Shown here piece by piece: positions 34,610-46,257 of a DNA stretch of 64,000 bases. The stretch lies in NCBI GenBank assembly GCA_963576725.1, contig OY755240.1, positions 60,264,633 to 60,328,632 of the forward strand, in the 5' to 3' direction. Positions within the stretch are counted from its first letter, which is position 1; the number at the start of each line of letters is the position of its first letter. The position numbers and the translations under genes are program-made. The notes beneath the pieces are model-generated. The model did not search any database, was not told the origin of the DNA, and saw only the letters and a list, made by a program, of their open reading frames with translations. The stretch is from Azorinus chamasolen (Eukaryota; Mollusca; Bivalvia; Cardiida; Solecurtidae).

Positions 34610-34924
34610 GTGATAAATAATCAAGAATATATATATATGGCGAGTAATATCAAAATCTCGTAAGGCTCATATGGATAAACATAAGCTGATGATTACAGCT
34701 GCGATGCTATATATTTTCTATTGTATTGCAAAAAAAGACGTTAATATTCATGAGTAGAAAAAATCATGAGGCTCAATTCCTCCGCTACATTTTCTTACAA
34801 ATGTGTTGATAACATACATATATGTTGCATAATACGTATATATACTCTCATTAATACTCTGGCATCTATATTCATGAACAAATCAAACATAATGGGCCCG
34901 TCAGACCATGACTCTAGTGTTTGA
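34610..34924. other. AT-rich stretch between the GC-rich island and the CG-core block
   Basis: Contains a short ATATATATAT run. No gene recognised. Confidence 0.4.
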
Positions 34925-35595
34925 GTAAACGTTGGTAGTCGCCCATGGTCGCTGGGATAGCGCCAGAAGAGCGTTGTGAACGCTTGTGAACGCTTGTGAA
35001 CGCTAGTGAACGTCGGTGATCGCCGGGAATCGGCGGAGAACGCTGGTCCGGAAAAACGTTTTGAACATGCACGGAGACCAGCGTTCTTCAACGTTTGATT
35101 TTAAACGCTGAAGAACGTTTAAGAGCGTTAATGGAACGTTTGACTAACGTTCGATGAGCGTTGCACGCGTTCGGATATCGTTAGTCAGTCGTTACTCTAG
35201 CGTTACTTGGTTGTAACTAATCGTTTGCTTTGCAGTGAACGACTCACTGGCGACCTGTCAACGACTGCTGAACGGTCCCCTAACGCACGCAGCGTGTGAC
35301 TAAAATCAAACGAACGTCAGAACGCTATTCTCTCGTTATTCACACGTTAGTCACACGCTCAACGCGCTCGTCTTACGTTCGCAAATCGTTCGTTGTGCGC
35401 CAGTAGCACGTTACCACACGCTAATAATTTTCAGGAATATCTTACTTGGTCGCTGTTACACGCTTCTCATGCGTAAGACACACGCTAGTCATGCGTTAGT
35501 TACGCGTTTATCACACGCCAGATGTGTCATCCTCATTTTAGAACGCTCAAAATTTGAACGATTGAAATGTTCAGAGAACGTTGACAGAACGGCAC
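34925..35595. repeat. CG-core minisatellite-like block
   Basis: About 670 bp in which almost every 8-12 bases there is AACGTT, AACGCT, GCGTT, ACGCGT or a near variant, on both strands. The left part is a ~10-bp tandem array (GAACGCTTGT repeated, then GAACGCTAGT, GAACGTCGGT). An 11-bp perfect inverted pair GAACGCTGGTC / GACCAGCGTTC lies at 35039-35087. CpG density is far above the surroundings. Minus- and plus-strand frames through it are repeat by-products. Confidence 0.8.
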
Positions 35596-35634
35596 GGTGT
35601 GACGGCCCCATAAGCACAAAGTAATAATCCTCTA

Positions 35635-36955
35635 CTTTCGTCTTATTTGGTACAATAGCTGGTACTTTACGTAAAATAAATCAGAGAAAAGATAGTATAC
35701 TCAAAACAATACTAAATACAATGATCATATAAAGTTGCTTATTCACTTACGCACATTATATGCAAATTAACTTAAACATACATGCTTTATAGAAATATTA
35801 CCTGAACCAAAGATGGTTTATTTTCTTTGTATGATCACAAGAAAACATTTTAAACCTGAATTCCATAACTCTTGTGTATTAATAGACCTCTGAGGCTAAA
35901 CAACAAACTATTTAAAACTTTTTAAAAGTTTTTTTTTGTTTACTTCCTCATTACATTATGAATATTAATAAAATTACATATCATATTCAAGCCATATGTC
36001 TCTGATTTACTTCAGTTCTAGTTATGTGCTTCTATTGCCTCTAAAGGCAAAATTCTGAAGAGTGGTGATCCCCCGAAAGCAAAAATTGCAACACAAAAAG
36101 AGAAAATTGCAGACTCGGTTTTATTGAGTCTGTTCATGAGCAGCAATTGAATGTGCAACACTGCTCACGCCCCCCCCCCAGCACCGGCTTAAGCGGTATT
36201 CAATTTTCAGAACAAGAAGTACTGACATTTATTATCTCGAAGGATTAGAAGGTATAACAACACTGAGAATGAAGTAATGGCGCATTTTCTTAACCAAGGG
36301 AGTTTCGAAAATTACCTAGGGTTACTATGGAAACCGTTAAAATATTGCTTGGAAAAAAAATTGGGGGGTATGCTCAACATGTGTTCTGAGGACCCTAATG
36401 AACAACTTAAACCTGCATCAAATTACCATTATGCATCAATAGGCTTCTCAGACTAAACAACAAACACCTTTTTTCTCTAAAAACTGCATTTGTTTACTTC
36501 CTCAAGAATACATTATGGATATTGATAAATATTCAAGATGTATGTCTCTGCTTTACACCGTTCAAATAAAACAGTTTGGACAAAAGTATTTTGAGGCATG
36601 CTCAAATTTTGGTCTGAGGACGCCAATAGACATCAATAACATTAATAGGCCTCTCAGACTTAAAATTCCATTTTTCTAAAAAAGCGCATTGTTTACTTCC
36701 TCATTAATATTCACGAGAATACATTTAAGAATATCAATACAATTACCTATCATATTTAAGCTATATGTCTCTGATTTACTTTGGATCTTATTTTGTCTCT
36801 AAAAGCAAAGTTATAACACATTATCTTAATCAAGGTAGTTTCGAAAATTACCTCGGGTTACCATGGAAACCGTTAAATATAACATAGCTGGGACAAAACT
36901 AGTTATGGGGCATGCTCAAAATGTATTCTTAGGACCCATACGAACAATTTGGTAC
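35635..36955 (-). repeat. Family C, right arm and two to three tandem units
   Basis: 35635-36355 is the inverse of the left arm (GAAAAGATAGTATACTCAAA, GGTTACTATGGAAACCGTTA). It continues as diverged ~250-300-bp units marked by GTTTACTTCCTCA, TATGTCTCTG.TTTAC and GGCATGCTCAA, to 36955. The first unit is interrupted by a family A copy. Confidence 0.75.
36048..36285 (+). mobile_element. Family A copy inserted in family C
   Basis: Family C sequence (..GCCTCTAAAGGCAAAATTCT / GGCGCATTTTCTTAACC..) is split by one family A unit from GAAGAGTGGTGATCCCCC to GAATGAAGTAA. The inserted unit lacks the ~65-bp linker seen between tandem units. Confidence 0.75.
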
Positions 36956-39662
36956 CCATGAAAACAAGAGGGTCATTGGCCCTATATCGCTCACCTGAGT
37001 TACAGTAATATATTGACAACGTTAATTTTTCAGCAGACAACATTTCTAGCAGATGACCGAAACTTAGTATTAACCCTTTCACTGCTGAGCCAACTTGAAC
37101 TAAAATTGACACACAGTTTGGATTCAGATCTAATGCCAAGTAACTGTCTGACCAATATCCAAACTGTTTACAACGTGTGACAATTTTGCCTTAGGTCAAA
37201 ATGCCCTAAACTGATCTTTAAGAAATTCAAATGACAACAAATCTGAAGAATACGACATTACAGATCTATATGAAAGAGCTTACTAGAGTATGCAGTAACC
37301 TGGAGAGCTTTTAACATGATGTAACAGTTACCCTAAGGGCACTACTGGTCAGTGTTGTAACCTTTATACTGTAGTTTCTGATGTGAAGAAGTCTATTTAA
37401 AAGTATAGCCTCAGGGTGGAGCAATTTTTGACCCGGGTTCATAATGTGAACAGCCTTGGTAGAGATCTATTAGGTGATGCTTCATACCAAATATCTAAGC
37501 TCTAGGGTATGTGGTTTCAGATAAGGAGATTTTTCAAAGTTTTCCCATATAAGTTTATATAAAACTGATAAGCCCCAGGACGTGGCTATTTTTGGCCCGG
37601 GGCTCATAATTGAACAAACGTGGTAGAGGACCATCAGATGATGCCACATACCAAATATCAAAGTTCTATGGTTTGTGGTTTGACAAGAAGATGTTCAAAG
37701 CTTTAAAAAACAAACTGATAAACCCTGGGGGGATACTTTTTGGCCCGAGTCATAATTTTAACAAACTTGGAAGAAGTTTATTAGGTGACACTTCATACCA
37801 AATATCTAAGTTCTAAGGTATGTGTTTTCAGAGAAGAATAATTTTAAAGGTTTTCCTATATATAAATTCTGAAAGGGGGTGATCCCCCGAGAGCAAATAT
37901 TGCAACACAAAAAGAGAATATTGCAGACTCGGTTTTATTGAGTCTGTTCATGAACAGTAATTGAAAGTGCAACACTGCTCACGCCCCCTAGCGCCGGTTT
38001 AAGCGGTATTCAATTTTCAGAACAAGAAGTACTGAAATTCATGATCTCGAAGGATCAGAAGGTATAACAACACTGAGAATGAAGTACGGGGCGACGTTTT
38101 ACGGCCGCCACACAAGCACTTAACACCTGCTGTTGTGAAGATTATAAATTCTGAAAGGGGGTGATCCCCCGAGAGCAAAAATTGCAACACAAAAAGAGAA
38201 AATTGCAGACTCGGTTTTATTGAGTCTGTTCATGAACAGTAATTGAAAGTGCAACACTGCTCACGCCCCCTAGCACCGGCTTAAGCGGTATTCAATTTTC
38301 AGAACAAGAAGTACTGAAATTCATGATCTCGAAGGATCAGAAGGTATAACAACACTGAGAATGAAGTACGGGGCGATGTTTTACGGCCGCCACACAAGCA
38401 CTTAACACCTGCTGTATAAGTCTGTGTAAAACTGATACGCCCCAGGGCTGTGCCATTTTAGGCCAGGGGTCATCATTTGAACACACTTGCTAGATGACAA
38501 TTAGATGATGCTACATACCAAATATCTAAGCTAAGCTCTAGGGTTTGTGGTTTCAGAAGAACAAATAAGCCATGGGGCAGGGTCATTTTTGGCACAGGGT
38601 TCATGATTTGAACTACATAGAGGATCACCCATGGTAAAATTCAAGCAGAAGACAAATCTAAAGCAGAGGACATAATTTGCAAGAACATGGTACAATTGAT
38701 ATTCACAGTACTACACAACCTTGTGACTTGACCATACTGGTAGTCAGTGCTGTAACCTTTAAACTGTAGTTTCTAACCTGAAAAAGTATATTTAAAAAGT
38801 AATTACCCAACAGGACAGGACCATTTTTGACCTCAGCATTATGATTTCAGCAAACTTAGTAAAGGTATACTAGGTAAAGCTATACGCCAAATATCTAAGA
38901 TCTGGACCACATGTTTTTTGACAAGAAGATTTTTAATACACCGATAGGCTCTGATAGGGAGCTTTAATAGTGTATGCTACCAACCTCCAACGCAGTAATC
39001 CCCTAATTGCTATGCTGACGGTACAGGGAGATAACTGAGGAAATTGGCTAGCTAGTGGATAAGGGGAAACCTTTTAACTGTAGTTTTTTATGTTAAGAAG
39101 TCTAAAGCCCCACAGGGTGACGCCATTTTTGGCCCAGGGTCATAATTTGAACAGGCTAGGTAGAAGTCTATTAGGTGATGCGTCATACCAAATATCTTAG
39201 CTCTAGAGTAGTTAGTTTCAGGGAAGAAGATTTCTAAAGGTTTTCCTAAACAAGTCTATGCAAAACTTACAAGCCCTGGGGCGGACCATTTTTTGCTCGG
39301 GGTCATCATTTGAACACACTTGGTAAAGGACCATTAGATTATACTGTTTACCAAATATCAAATCTCTAGGATCGTAGTTTCAGAGGAGAAGACTTTTAAA
39401 GATTTGAAAAAAAAACCTGATATGCAGTGGGGCGGGCCATTTTTGGCCCAGGGGGCATGATTTGAACAAAACTTGATAAAGCACCCCTAAGGTACATTTC
39501 TGTGAAATTCAGTTGAAATCCTCCCAGTGATTTAGGAGAAGTCATTTGAATTAAAAGTGAACAGACAGACCGACAGACAGACAGACGGACAGACGGACGA
39601 CGGACGACAGGCGGTCACAATAGCTCACTTTGAGCCTTTAGCTCCGGTGAGCTAAAAAGTCT
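36956..39662 (+). repeat. Pearl-like element P2, complete but interrupted
   Basis: Left end ACAAGAGGGTCATTGGCCCT (short palindrome), then many diverged ~170-190-bp monomers (TTTTTGGCCCGGGGTCATAA, CATACCAAATATCTAAG, GTGGTTTCAGA), then ACAGACAGACCGACAGAC and GACGGACGACGG (39560-39605), then the end palindrome TAGCTCAC..GTGAGCTA (39620-39655). Monomers near 37070 carry an M2 MITE (TTAA at 37070) and a family A dimer sits at 37862-38413. Short frames here follow the monomers and are not genes. Confidence 0.8.
37862..38413 (+). repeat. Family A dimer inserted in P2
   Basis: Two ~280-bp units in tandem. P2 sequence joins across it (..GTTTTCCTATATA / ATAAGTCTGTGTAAAACTG..), so the dimer moved or arose as a unit. 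The last unit stops at AACACCTGCTGT. Confidence 0.8.
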
Positions 39663-39674
39663 ATGGGGATGCTA

Positions 39675-39830
39675 CGGTAACCATGATTAGGACCCAGCCT
39701 ATTCCGTTTCTGGATTTAAGAGGGCGTCCTCATAGAGTAAGTTAAGCCTTTCCTGTTGGCGTATATAAAAAGAGTGCAGCGTGAATGCAAACTGTAAAAG
39801 GCCCTTATGCAACTTTCACTCACCCTTGGT
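39675..39830 (-). pseudogene. Family B/RT C-terminal fragment
   Basis: Minus-strand sequence matches the junction of RT C-terminus and tail (AGGAAAGGCTTAAC, TCTTAAATCCAGAAACGG). Too short and broken to be functional. Confidence 0.5.
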
Positions 39831-39959
39831 TTTTCATACATATGTACTCTTTAAAAGCAGGTGTGATCTATATCATATGAAGTTGATTCTGAACGAAGAT
39901 AAAAACAAGAAATGTCGACACGATATCAAACCGGGTTTTCCTTCAGTATTAACTGGTGA

Positions 39960-42905
39960 TTTCTAAGTTCAACGGGGCATAACTCCCAGAACAAGAAATG
40001 TGTCACAGTACGTGACAAATGCCCCCAAGCAAAGCACTGACAATATGCGTTTTGTAAGCAGGCCTGCAAAATGCAACTGCAAAATGAAAATAAAGATTGC
40101 ATAGTAAGACCACAATTTGAACTCAAGTTACCCTAAATGACAAACTTTTTTCATATTTGAGGTCAAAGATCAATGTCATGGCCACATGACCTACAAAAAG
40201 TATGCAATATTCCAGCATCCGAAGATGAACTCATACACCATATTTAGTGATCCTAGTGATTCGGTGTAGGGATGACAAGCTTTTTTGTAAATGAAGTCAA
40301 AGGTCAAGGTCATGGTCACACTGATCTTTAAATAGTATGCGACACTGCTATCCCAGGATCTACTCACAAACCATATTTGGTGATACAAGCTGAAGTAGTG
40401 TAGAAGATATGCTCCGGACAAGCTATTTTTTAAAATGAGGTCAGAAAAAAGGTCATGGTCACAGACAAACTCACACACCACATGTTTTTGTAAATGAAGC
40501 CCAAGGTCAATGTCACATTGACTTATAAATAGTATGCGACACTCTGCCATCCTAAGATGTACTCACACACACCATATTTGGTGATCTTAGCTGAAGTAGT
40601 GTAGAAGATATGCTTAGGACAGGCTTTTATTTGTAAATGAGGTCAAGGTCACATTAACCTAAAATTAGTATGCAACACTCCGCCATCCCAAGACAAACTC
40701 ACATGCTATATTTGGCGATCCTAGCTAATTCGGTAAAGGAGGTACATGCGTCGGACAAAATTTCTTTTGTAAATAAAGCCCAAGGTCAAGGTCACATTGA
40801 CCTATAAATAGTATGCGACACTCTGCCATCCCAAGATGTACTCACACACAATATTTGGTGATCTTAGCTGAAGTAGTGTAGGAAGTATTATCCGGACAAG
40901 TGTTTTTGTAAATAAAGCCCAAGGTCAAGGTCACATTGACCTATAACAAGTATGCGACACTCAGCTATCCAAAAATGTACTCATACACCACATTTGGTGA
41001 TCCTAGCTGATATGCTTCGGACAAGGTTTTTGTTGCAAATGAGATCAAAGTTCAAGGTCAATGTCATATTGACCTAAAAATAGTATGTGACACTCCGCCA
41101 ACCCAAGATTAACTCACACACCATATTTGGTGATCCTAGCTGATTCCGTATAGGAGGTAAGCTCCACACAAGTGTTTTTGTAAATAAAGCCCAAGGTCAA
41201 GGTTGCATTGACCTATGAATAGTATGCAACACTCCGCCATCCCAAGATGTACTAACACACCATATTTGGTGATCCTAGTAGAAGTAGTGTAGGAGATATG
41301 CTTCAGACAAGTTTTTTGCAAATGAGGTCAAAGTTCAAGGTCTAGGTCACATTGACCTTAAAAAAGTATGTGATACTCCGATAACCCAGGATGAACTCAC
41401 ACACCATATTTGGTGATCCTAGCTGATTCTGTATAGGAGGTATGCTCCGGACAAGTTTTTCTTGTAGATGAAGCCCAAGGTCAAGGTCAAGGTCACATTG
41501 ACCTATAAATAGTATGCGACACTCCACCATCCCAAGATGTACTTACACACCATATTTGGTGATCCTAGCAGAAGTAGTGTAGGAGATATGCTTCGGACAA
41601 GGTTTTTTTGCAAATGAGGTCAAAGTTCAAGGTCAAGGTCACATTGACCTAAAAAAAGTATGTGATACTCCGCCAACCCAAGATGAACTCACACACACCA
41701 TATTTGGTGATCCTAGCTGATTCTGTATAGGACGTATGCTCCGGACAAGTTTTTTCTTGTAAATGAAGCCCAGTGTCAAGGTCAAGGTCACATTGACCTA
41801 TAAATAGTATGCGACACTCCGCCATCCCAAGATGTACTAACACACCATATTTGGTGATCCTAGCTGAAGTAGTGTAGGAGATATGCTCCGGACAAGCTTT
41901 TCTTGTAAATGAGGTCAAAGTTCAAGGTCCTAAAAATAGTATGTGATACTCCGCCAACCCAAGATGAACTCACACATCATATTTGGTGATCCTAGCTGAT
42001 TCTGTATAGGAGGTATGCTCCGGACAAGTTTTTTCTTGTAAATGAACCCCAAGGTCAAGGTCACATTGGCCTATAAATAGTATGCGACACTACGCCATCC
42101 CAAGATGTACTAACACACCATATTTGGTGATCCTAGCTGAAGTTGTGTAGGAGATATGCTCTGCACAAGCTTTTTTTGTAAATGAGGTCAAAGTTCAAGG
42201 TCAAGGTCACATTGACCAAAAAATAGTATGTGACACTCCGCCATCCCAAGATGAACTCACACACCATATTTGGTGATCCTAGCTGATTCCGTATTGAAGT
42301 TATGCTCCGGACAAGTTTTTCTTGTAAATGAAGCCCAAGGTCAAGGTCACATAAACTTATAATTAGTATGCGAGACTCCGCTATCCCAAGATGTACTCAC
42401 ACATAATATTTGGTGATCCTGGCCAATGTAGTGTAGGAGATATGCTTCGGACAAGCAACATCTGTTAATCCATTTAAAAATATACATGATTTTGACCTTT
42501 GACCTCTAAGTATGACCTTGACCTTTCAGCTATTGACATGTTTTTTTCATGCGACACGCCGTACCGTCTAGAGGAACATTTATGCCAAGTGATTTCACAA
42601 TCCAATCATGGAGTTCTAAGTTACAGCCCGGACAAGACCGGACGGACGCACATATGGACCGACACATTTTTAAGTTCAAAGGGGCATAATTCCAATATTA
42701 GTGAAGCCAGAGTTATGGACATTGTGCATGACACTTCCTCTTATCATGATCTTTCTATGTATGAAGTTTCAATCCAATGGCATGAGCCATTTAGGAGTTA
42801 TCATCCGGACAAAACTGGCAGGCGCCCGCCCGCCCGCCGCCCGCCCGCCCACCTGCCATACATCAGCATTTCAATAACCGGAGTTTTCCGTGGAAAACAC
42901 GGTAA
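39960..42905 (+). repeat. Pearl-like element P3, complete, with a P1-type monomer at its end
   Basis: Left end near AAGTTCAACGGGGCATAACT; then about 14 diverged ~160-bp monomers alternating in two subtypes (AAGGTCAAGGTCACATTGAC, AGTATGCGACACTCCGCCAT, CACCATATTTGGTGATCCTA, GATATGCTCCGGACAAG). Next comes one monomer of the P1 type (42665-42815, TTATGGACATTGTGCATGAC), a CGCCCGCCCGCCGCCCGCCC tract, and a terminal palindrome GAGTTTTCC..GGAAAAC (42883-42898). The frames of 60-136 codons along it are repeat-driven. Confidence 0.8.
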
Positions 42906-43914
42906 TTAAAAGCAAATACTTTTATTGCCAAAAACAAGCCTTTTTAACTTCAAATCACGAAGTCATGCAGGATCAGTGCAACCTTGTATCAGCTATGATC
43001 TATTAAATCAGTGAAATGTTCAGCAAATGGTTCGATTCCAAACTATTTTCGATCAAACAATCATCAAAACGTGGCGTAAACACATCAATTGCTTTCAAGT
43101 ATGAACATAATTACTGTAATTGACACTCCCTCCGCTATTATACTAAACAATTGCCAGTTTGACGAAACCACTTTTTTCATAAAGGCCAGTTTGACGAACC
43201 GGTAGTTTGACGAAACCACCATAATCCCTTTAGCCCATTCAAACTCATTGAACCATTTTTCTTGATCTCGTACTTTATCATACTGTTTATGTGGTTCTTT
43301 CTTTCTGTTTCATTTTTGTCATCACCTCCAACCCGTTCTTCCTCATCGGAGAACGAATGAAAGCTTTTTGGACATTTTGACATATTGTGGGTAAATCTTA
43401 CGGTGCTTCCGTTTTTTACGGCCTCTAATATTTTTACCCTTTTAAATTAGGTACGAAAGCGTCGAAGGTTTAAATCAAGATTTTTTCACAGTTAAACGGA
43501 TTATTGTACTGAAAAACGTTATAAAACTGTTATGCATATTTTAATTGCCTAATACGATTGAGTATTTGAACCACCACTCGAAATATTTATCACAAATATA
43601 CTTCCTTTGAGCAAAACATTTCTACATGGGCCGAATATATCTCGCTAGGTAACAGGTACGCGTCAATCGGAATGCCTCTAAATTCTTTGTGGATATTATT
43701 AAGTGTGGGACAGAGTGGAAATTGTGTCTTCAATCTGACATTTTCAGAGACTTTTCAGCCGTTTTAATTTTCAATTTAAGGTACATGTATTTTACTCGAG
43801 GTTATCAGTTGGGAAAATGTCAGATAAAAAAATCCACTCGAGCATTATGTTTAAAGCGCTCGAGGACTCCAAAACCTACTCGCATTGGCGAGTGGGCAAG
43901 TGGAAGTTTACACC
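42906..43914. other. Stretch without a recognised gene
   Basis: A 68-codon minus-strand frame (43177-43383) starts with an acidic, lysine-rich segment (SDEEERVGGDDKNETERK) that could be a real first exon, but no partner exon is recognisable. The other frames look random. Confidence 0.35.
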
Positions 43915-44360
43915 CCTGCAGTATCTATAGGACCACGTCTCTTTTTAAAAACTTTTAAACATATTTGATGAACCAAGTGAGTAAATGGATATGTCCAATA
44001 AGTTTATGAGGTTTGTAAATCATATCACCGTAAAATTCAGGATGTGAAATACCGTATCGCAGGAACGCCTTAAGATTACACTAACACTTAAGTAAGAGAT
44101 TTCAATGATAAAATTAAAGAATGTTGTTTATATAATGAAATCTATATCCTTGTTTAAGCAGCTTTACAGTTAAAAGCTCAAGCGAAACGAATAAGTAAAC
44201 CCCCGTTATATGGGACACGGGGAACATGTCCGTCAAGATAAGGGAAATTTACAATATTAAAATCAAAATCGTCTCTTTTGTCATAAATGTTATATGAAAT
44301 CATTCCATTGTCAATTTAAAGTCTAGATCAAGGAAAGCTGCATAAGTGTAAGAGAAGCGT
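43915..44360 (-). pseudogene. Penelope-like reverse transcriptase, C-terminal fragment, second copy
   Basis: Read on the minus strand from 44350: YDKRDDFDFNIVNFPYLDG then HVPRVPYN; further on LKAFLRYGISHPEFYGDMIY and HKLIGH. These are the same blocks as at 9035-9395 plus the next section (xPEFYGDxIYKxxKxIG), so the element order is preserved. It is interrupted by several stops. Confidence 0.65.
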
Positions 44361-45600
44361 TTGGGGGTAAATGGCAGAAATCATAACATCAAAGAAAGGG
44401 TTATCTATGTTGAAAACATCATCCAAATATCGAGAAGCTTTGGTTTAGTTTTGTTGTAAGATGTATAAAAATGAAGTCACATAATATGATATTGTAATTA
44501 TGTTGATCATTTGATCCTATTACAGATATTGTATTGATATGGTACAATTAACGGTTATGTAAAACTACACTAAACGACATTTATAAGTACTCACCCTATA
44601 TCCCTATTCAGTGCGGATCAGGGTATAGGGAAAATGACTATTCTGCATTTAAATATAATGAACGTTTATTCGGATTCAATAAACACAAAGAAAACAAAAT
44701 AAATAAACCAACGAAGTATCACAGATAAGCCTTAACTGGTTTTTAGAGGAGAAAAATAATATTTTGCGAAACAATCCCAACCCTTGGGTTATAAAACGTT
44801 TTTGAGTCCAGGTTCAGACACAAAATTTGCTGTCTGCAAATCAAAATTGTATAGAATCTGATTAAACATAAATTTATTGCAAACAGTGCAGACCCACATA
44901 AGATATTTCCTACAGGAGCCCCCCTGACTTGGGTCTACATGTACACTTAAGGAATATACATGTATACATGTTGAATGTTTGCGTTTTGTTTCGTGGAGGT
45001 AAGGAAAAATACGGCAAATCACAGCTCACCAAAAGTAATGAAAACAAACAATATTAAATTGTTGTTTGCTAATTAATACCACCTATTTGAGTTCTAAATT
45101 TGAGCCCGATTCTAAGTCTAGACTCAAACAGTTTCATAACTTCGAAGCCTGTACTGCCATAGAGACGGATCAGTGTTTAATAATGATGGATACAGCTTCA
45201 CGGAAATTGGTATGCGGTATATATGTTCACTATGTGCCACAATCACAACCCTGCATCCAGATCGCATCGTTTTTAGGTTTTCCAACTGTTTAAAACAATT
45301 CTCAACTAACACCGATTAAAAGATAGATTCCAACCAACCTGCACGTCCCACACGAGCATCTAACCTGATTTCGGCACTCAGTCCGTATAAACGCCACTAA
45401 CATCACGAGAAAAAATCAAACTGAGTCAGCCGATTATATGCCCTTTTTTGATTATGTTTACAGATTACTATGGTGTTTCAGCTGAAAACGGCTTTAGTGT
45501 GCAAATTCAAAACCGGAGTACTTATAAATGTAGTCTAGTGTATATATTCTGTCATGAAGTGAAATGTGCACCGTAGTGTTTACTGGAGTCCGTCCGCCCC
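44361..45600. other. Non-coding stretch with one M1 MITE
   Basis: An M1-type hairpin (AACAGTGCAGACCCACATAA / CTGACTTGGGTCTAC) lies at 44881-44945. A palindrome-like CCCTATATCCCTA / GGTATAGGGAAA is at 44595-44632. Open frames of 62-77 codons lack support. Confidence 0.45.
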
Positions 45601-45651
45601 CCCCTCCGCCATACGCATACACACACGAGCGCGCACACACACACATACACA

Positions 45652-45690
<39 letters not shown>
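45600..45690 (+). repeat. CA microsatellite
   Basis: ACACAC-rich tract with CCCCCCCCTCCGCC just upstream; the frames through it are low complexity. Confidence 0.9.
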
Positions 45691-45691
<1 letters not shown>

Positions 45692-45694
45692 GGA

Positions 45695-45900
45695 ACAAGT
45701 CAAACTTTCTATTTCGTTAGGACTAATCCGCTGAAAAATGAACTATACATTTAAATAATGCATGAAATTTATTTCATGGAGTGAACATCAGACCGTATGT
45801 TTTCATAAATGGTGAAGGGCCATTTGTGAAATTGCACCGTCTGATGTTCACTCGGTGGAATAAAATTCGGTATTTCACCGAAAATAACAAATATTCTCAA
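45695..45900. mobile_element. Foldback MITE, second copy
   Basis: Homologous to 8745-9006: shared lead CTTTCTATTTCGTTAGGACT, stems GAGTGAACATCAGACCGTAT / GCACCGTCTGATGTTCACTC, and the end ACCGAAAATAACAAATATTC. Confidence 0.75.
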
Positions 45901-46179
45901 TTTTTATTTCTTCTTTTCTTTGTTCGCCACATTTTACTTGTGAACTTTTTCACCCCCCAGTTATATTATTTGACCGATTTTCTTTTTCCTTCTGATTTGT
46001 CCATCACATATTTATATCATGACTTGAAAAAGTACATGTACTCTCTTCTCCTGTCTTCATCTATATCCCACCTTTCTCTAAACTTTCGCTGTCATTCAGC
46101 ATTGGACATATAGAAGTATTAAATATATTTTATCTTTAATATTCTATATGCATTGAATATACCCTGTTTTGTACATAAA

Positions 46180-46257
46180 TGTATCTATGTGACGCGCTTT
46201 TGAACGCACATATCCTATGTGAAAAGAGAGCTATATAAATGTGGTATAATAATAATA
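46180..46257 (+). repeat. Retroposon 3' tail
   Basis: GACGCGCTTTTGAACGC, then GAGCTATATAAATGTGGTAT and a final AATAATAATA: the pattern of SINE/L2-type ends with a short 3' repeat. Confidence 0.5.

Noticed and set aside
36048..36090. Hammerhead-ribozyme-like core in family A (CTGAAGA, stem, GAAA)
   Set aside because: This copy matches CUGANGA...GAAA, but the tandem copies have CTGAAAA or CTGAAAG with GAGA or GAAA, stem II pairing is imperfect, and no U-H cleavage position follows stem III. Not supportable as a ribozyme without a model search.
40490..42480. AGGTCAAGGTCA-type motifs as nuclear-receptor response elements
   Set aside because: The hexamer pairs are part of every P3 monomer, so their presence is explained by the repeat; no evidence of a regulatory role.
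40190..42909. Series of frames of 60-136 codons along P3 as a repeat protein family
   Set aside because: They follow the ~160-bp tandem monomers, shift frame between monomers and switch strand; they are by-products of the array.
45494..45754. His-Thr repeat or Cys-Val repeat frames
   Set aside because: Translation of a CA microsatellite in both directions.
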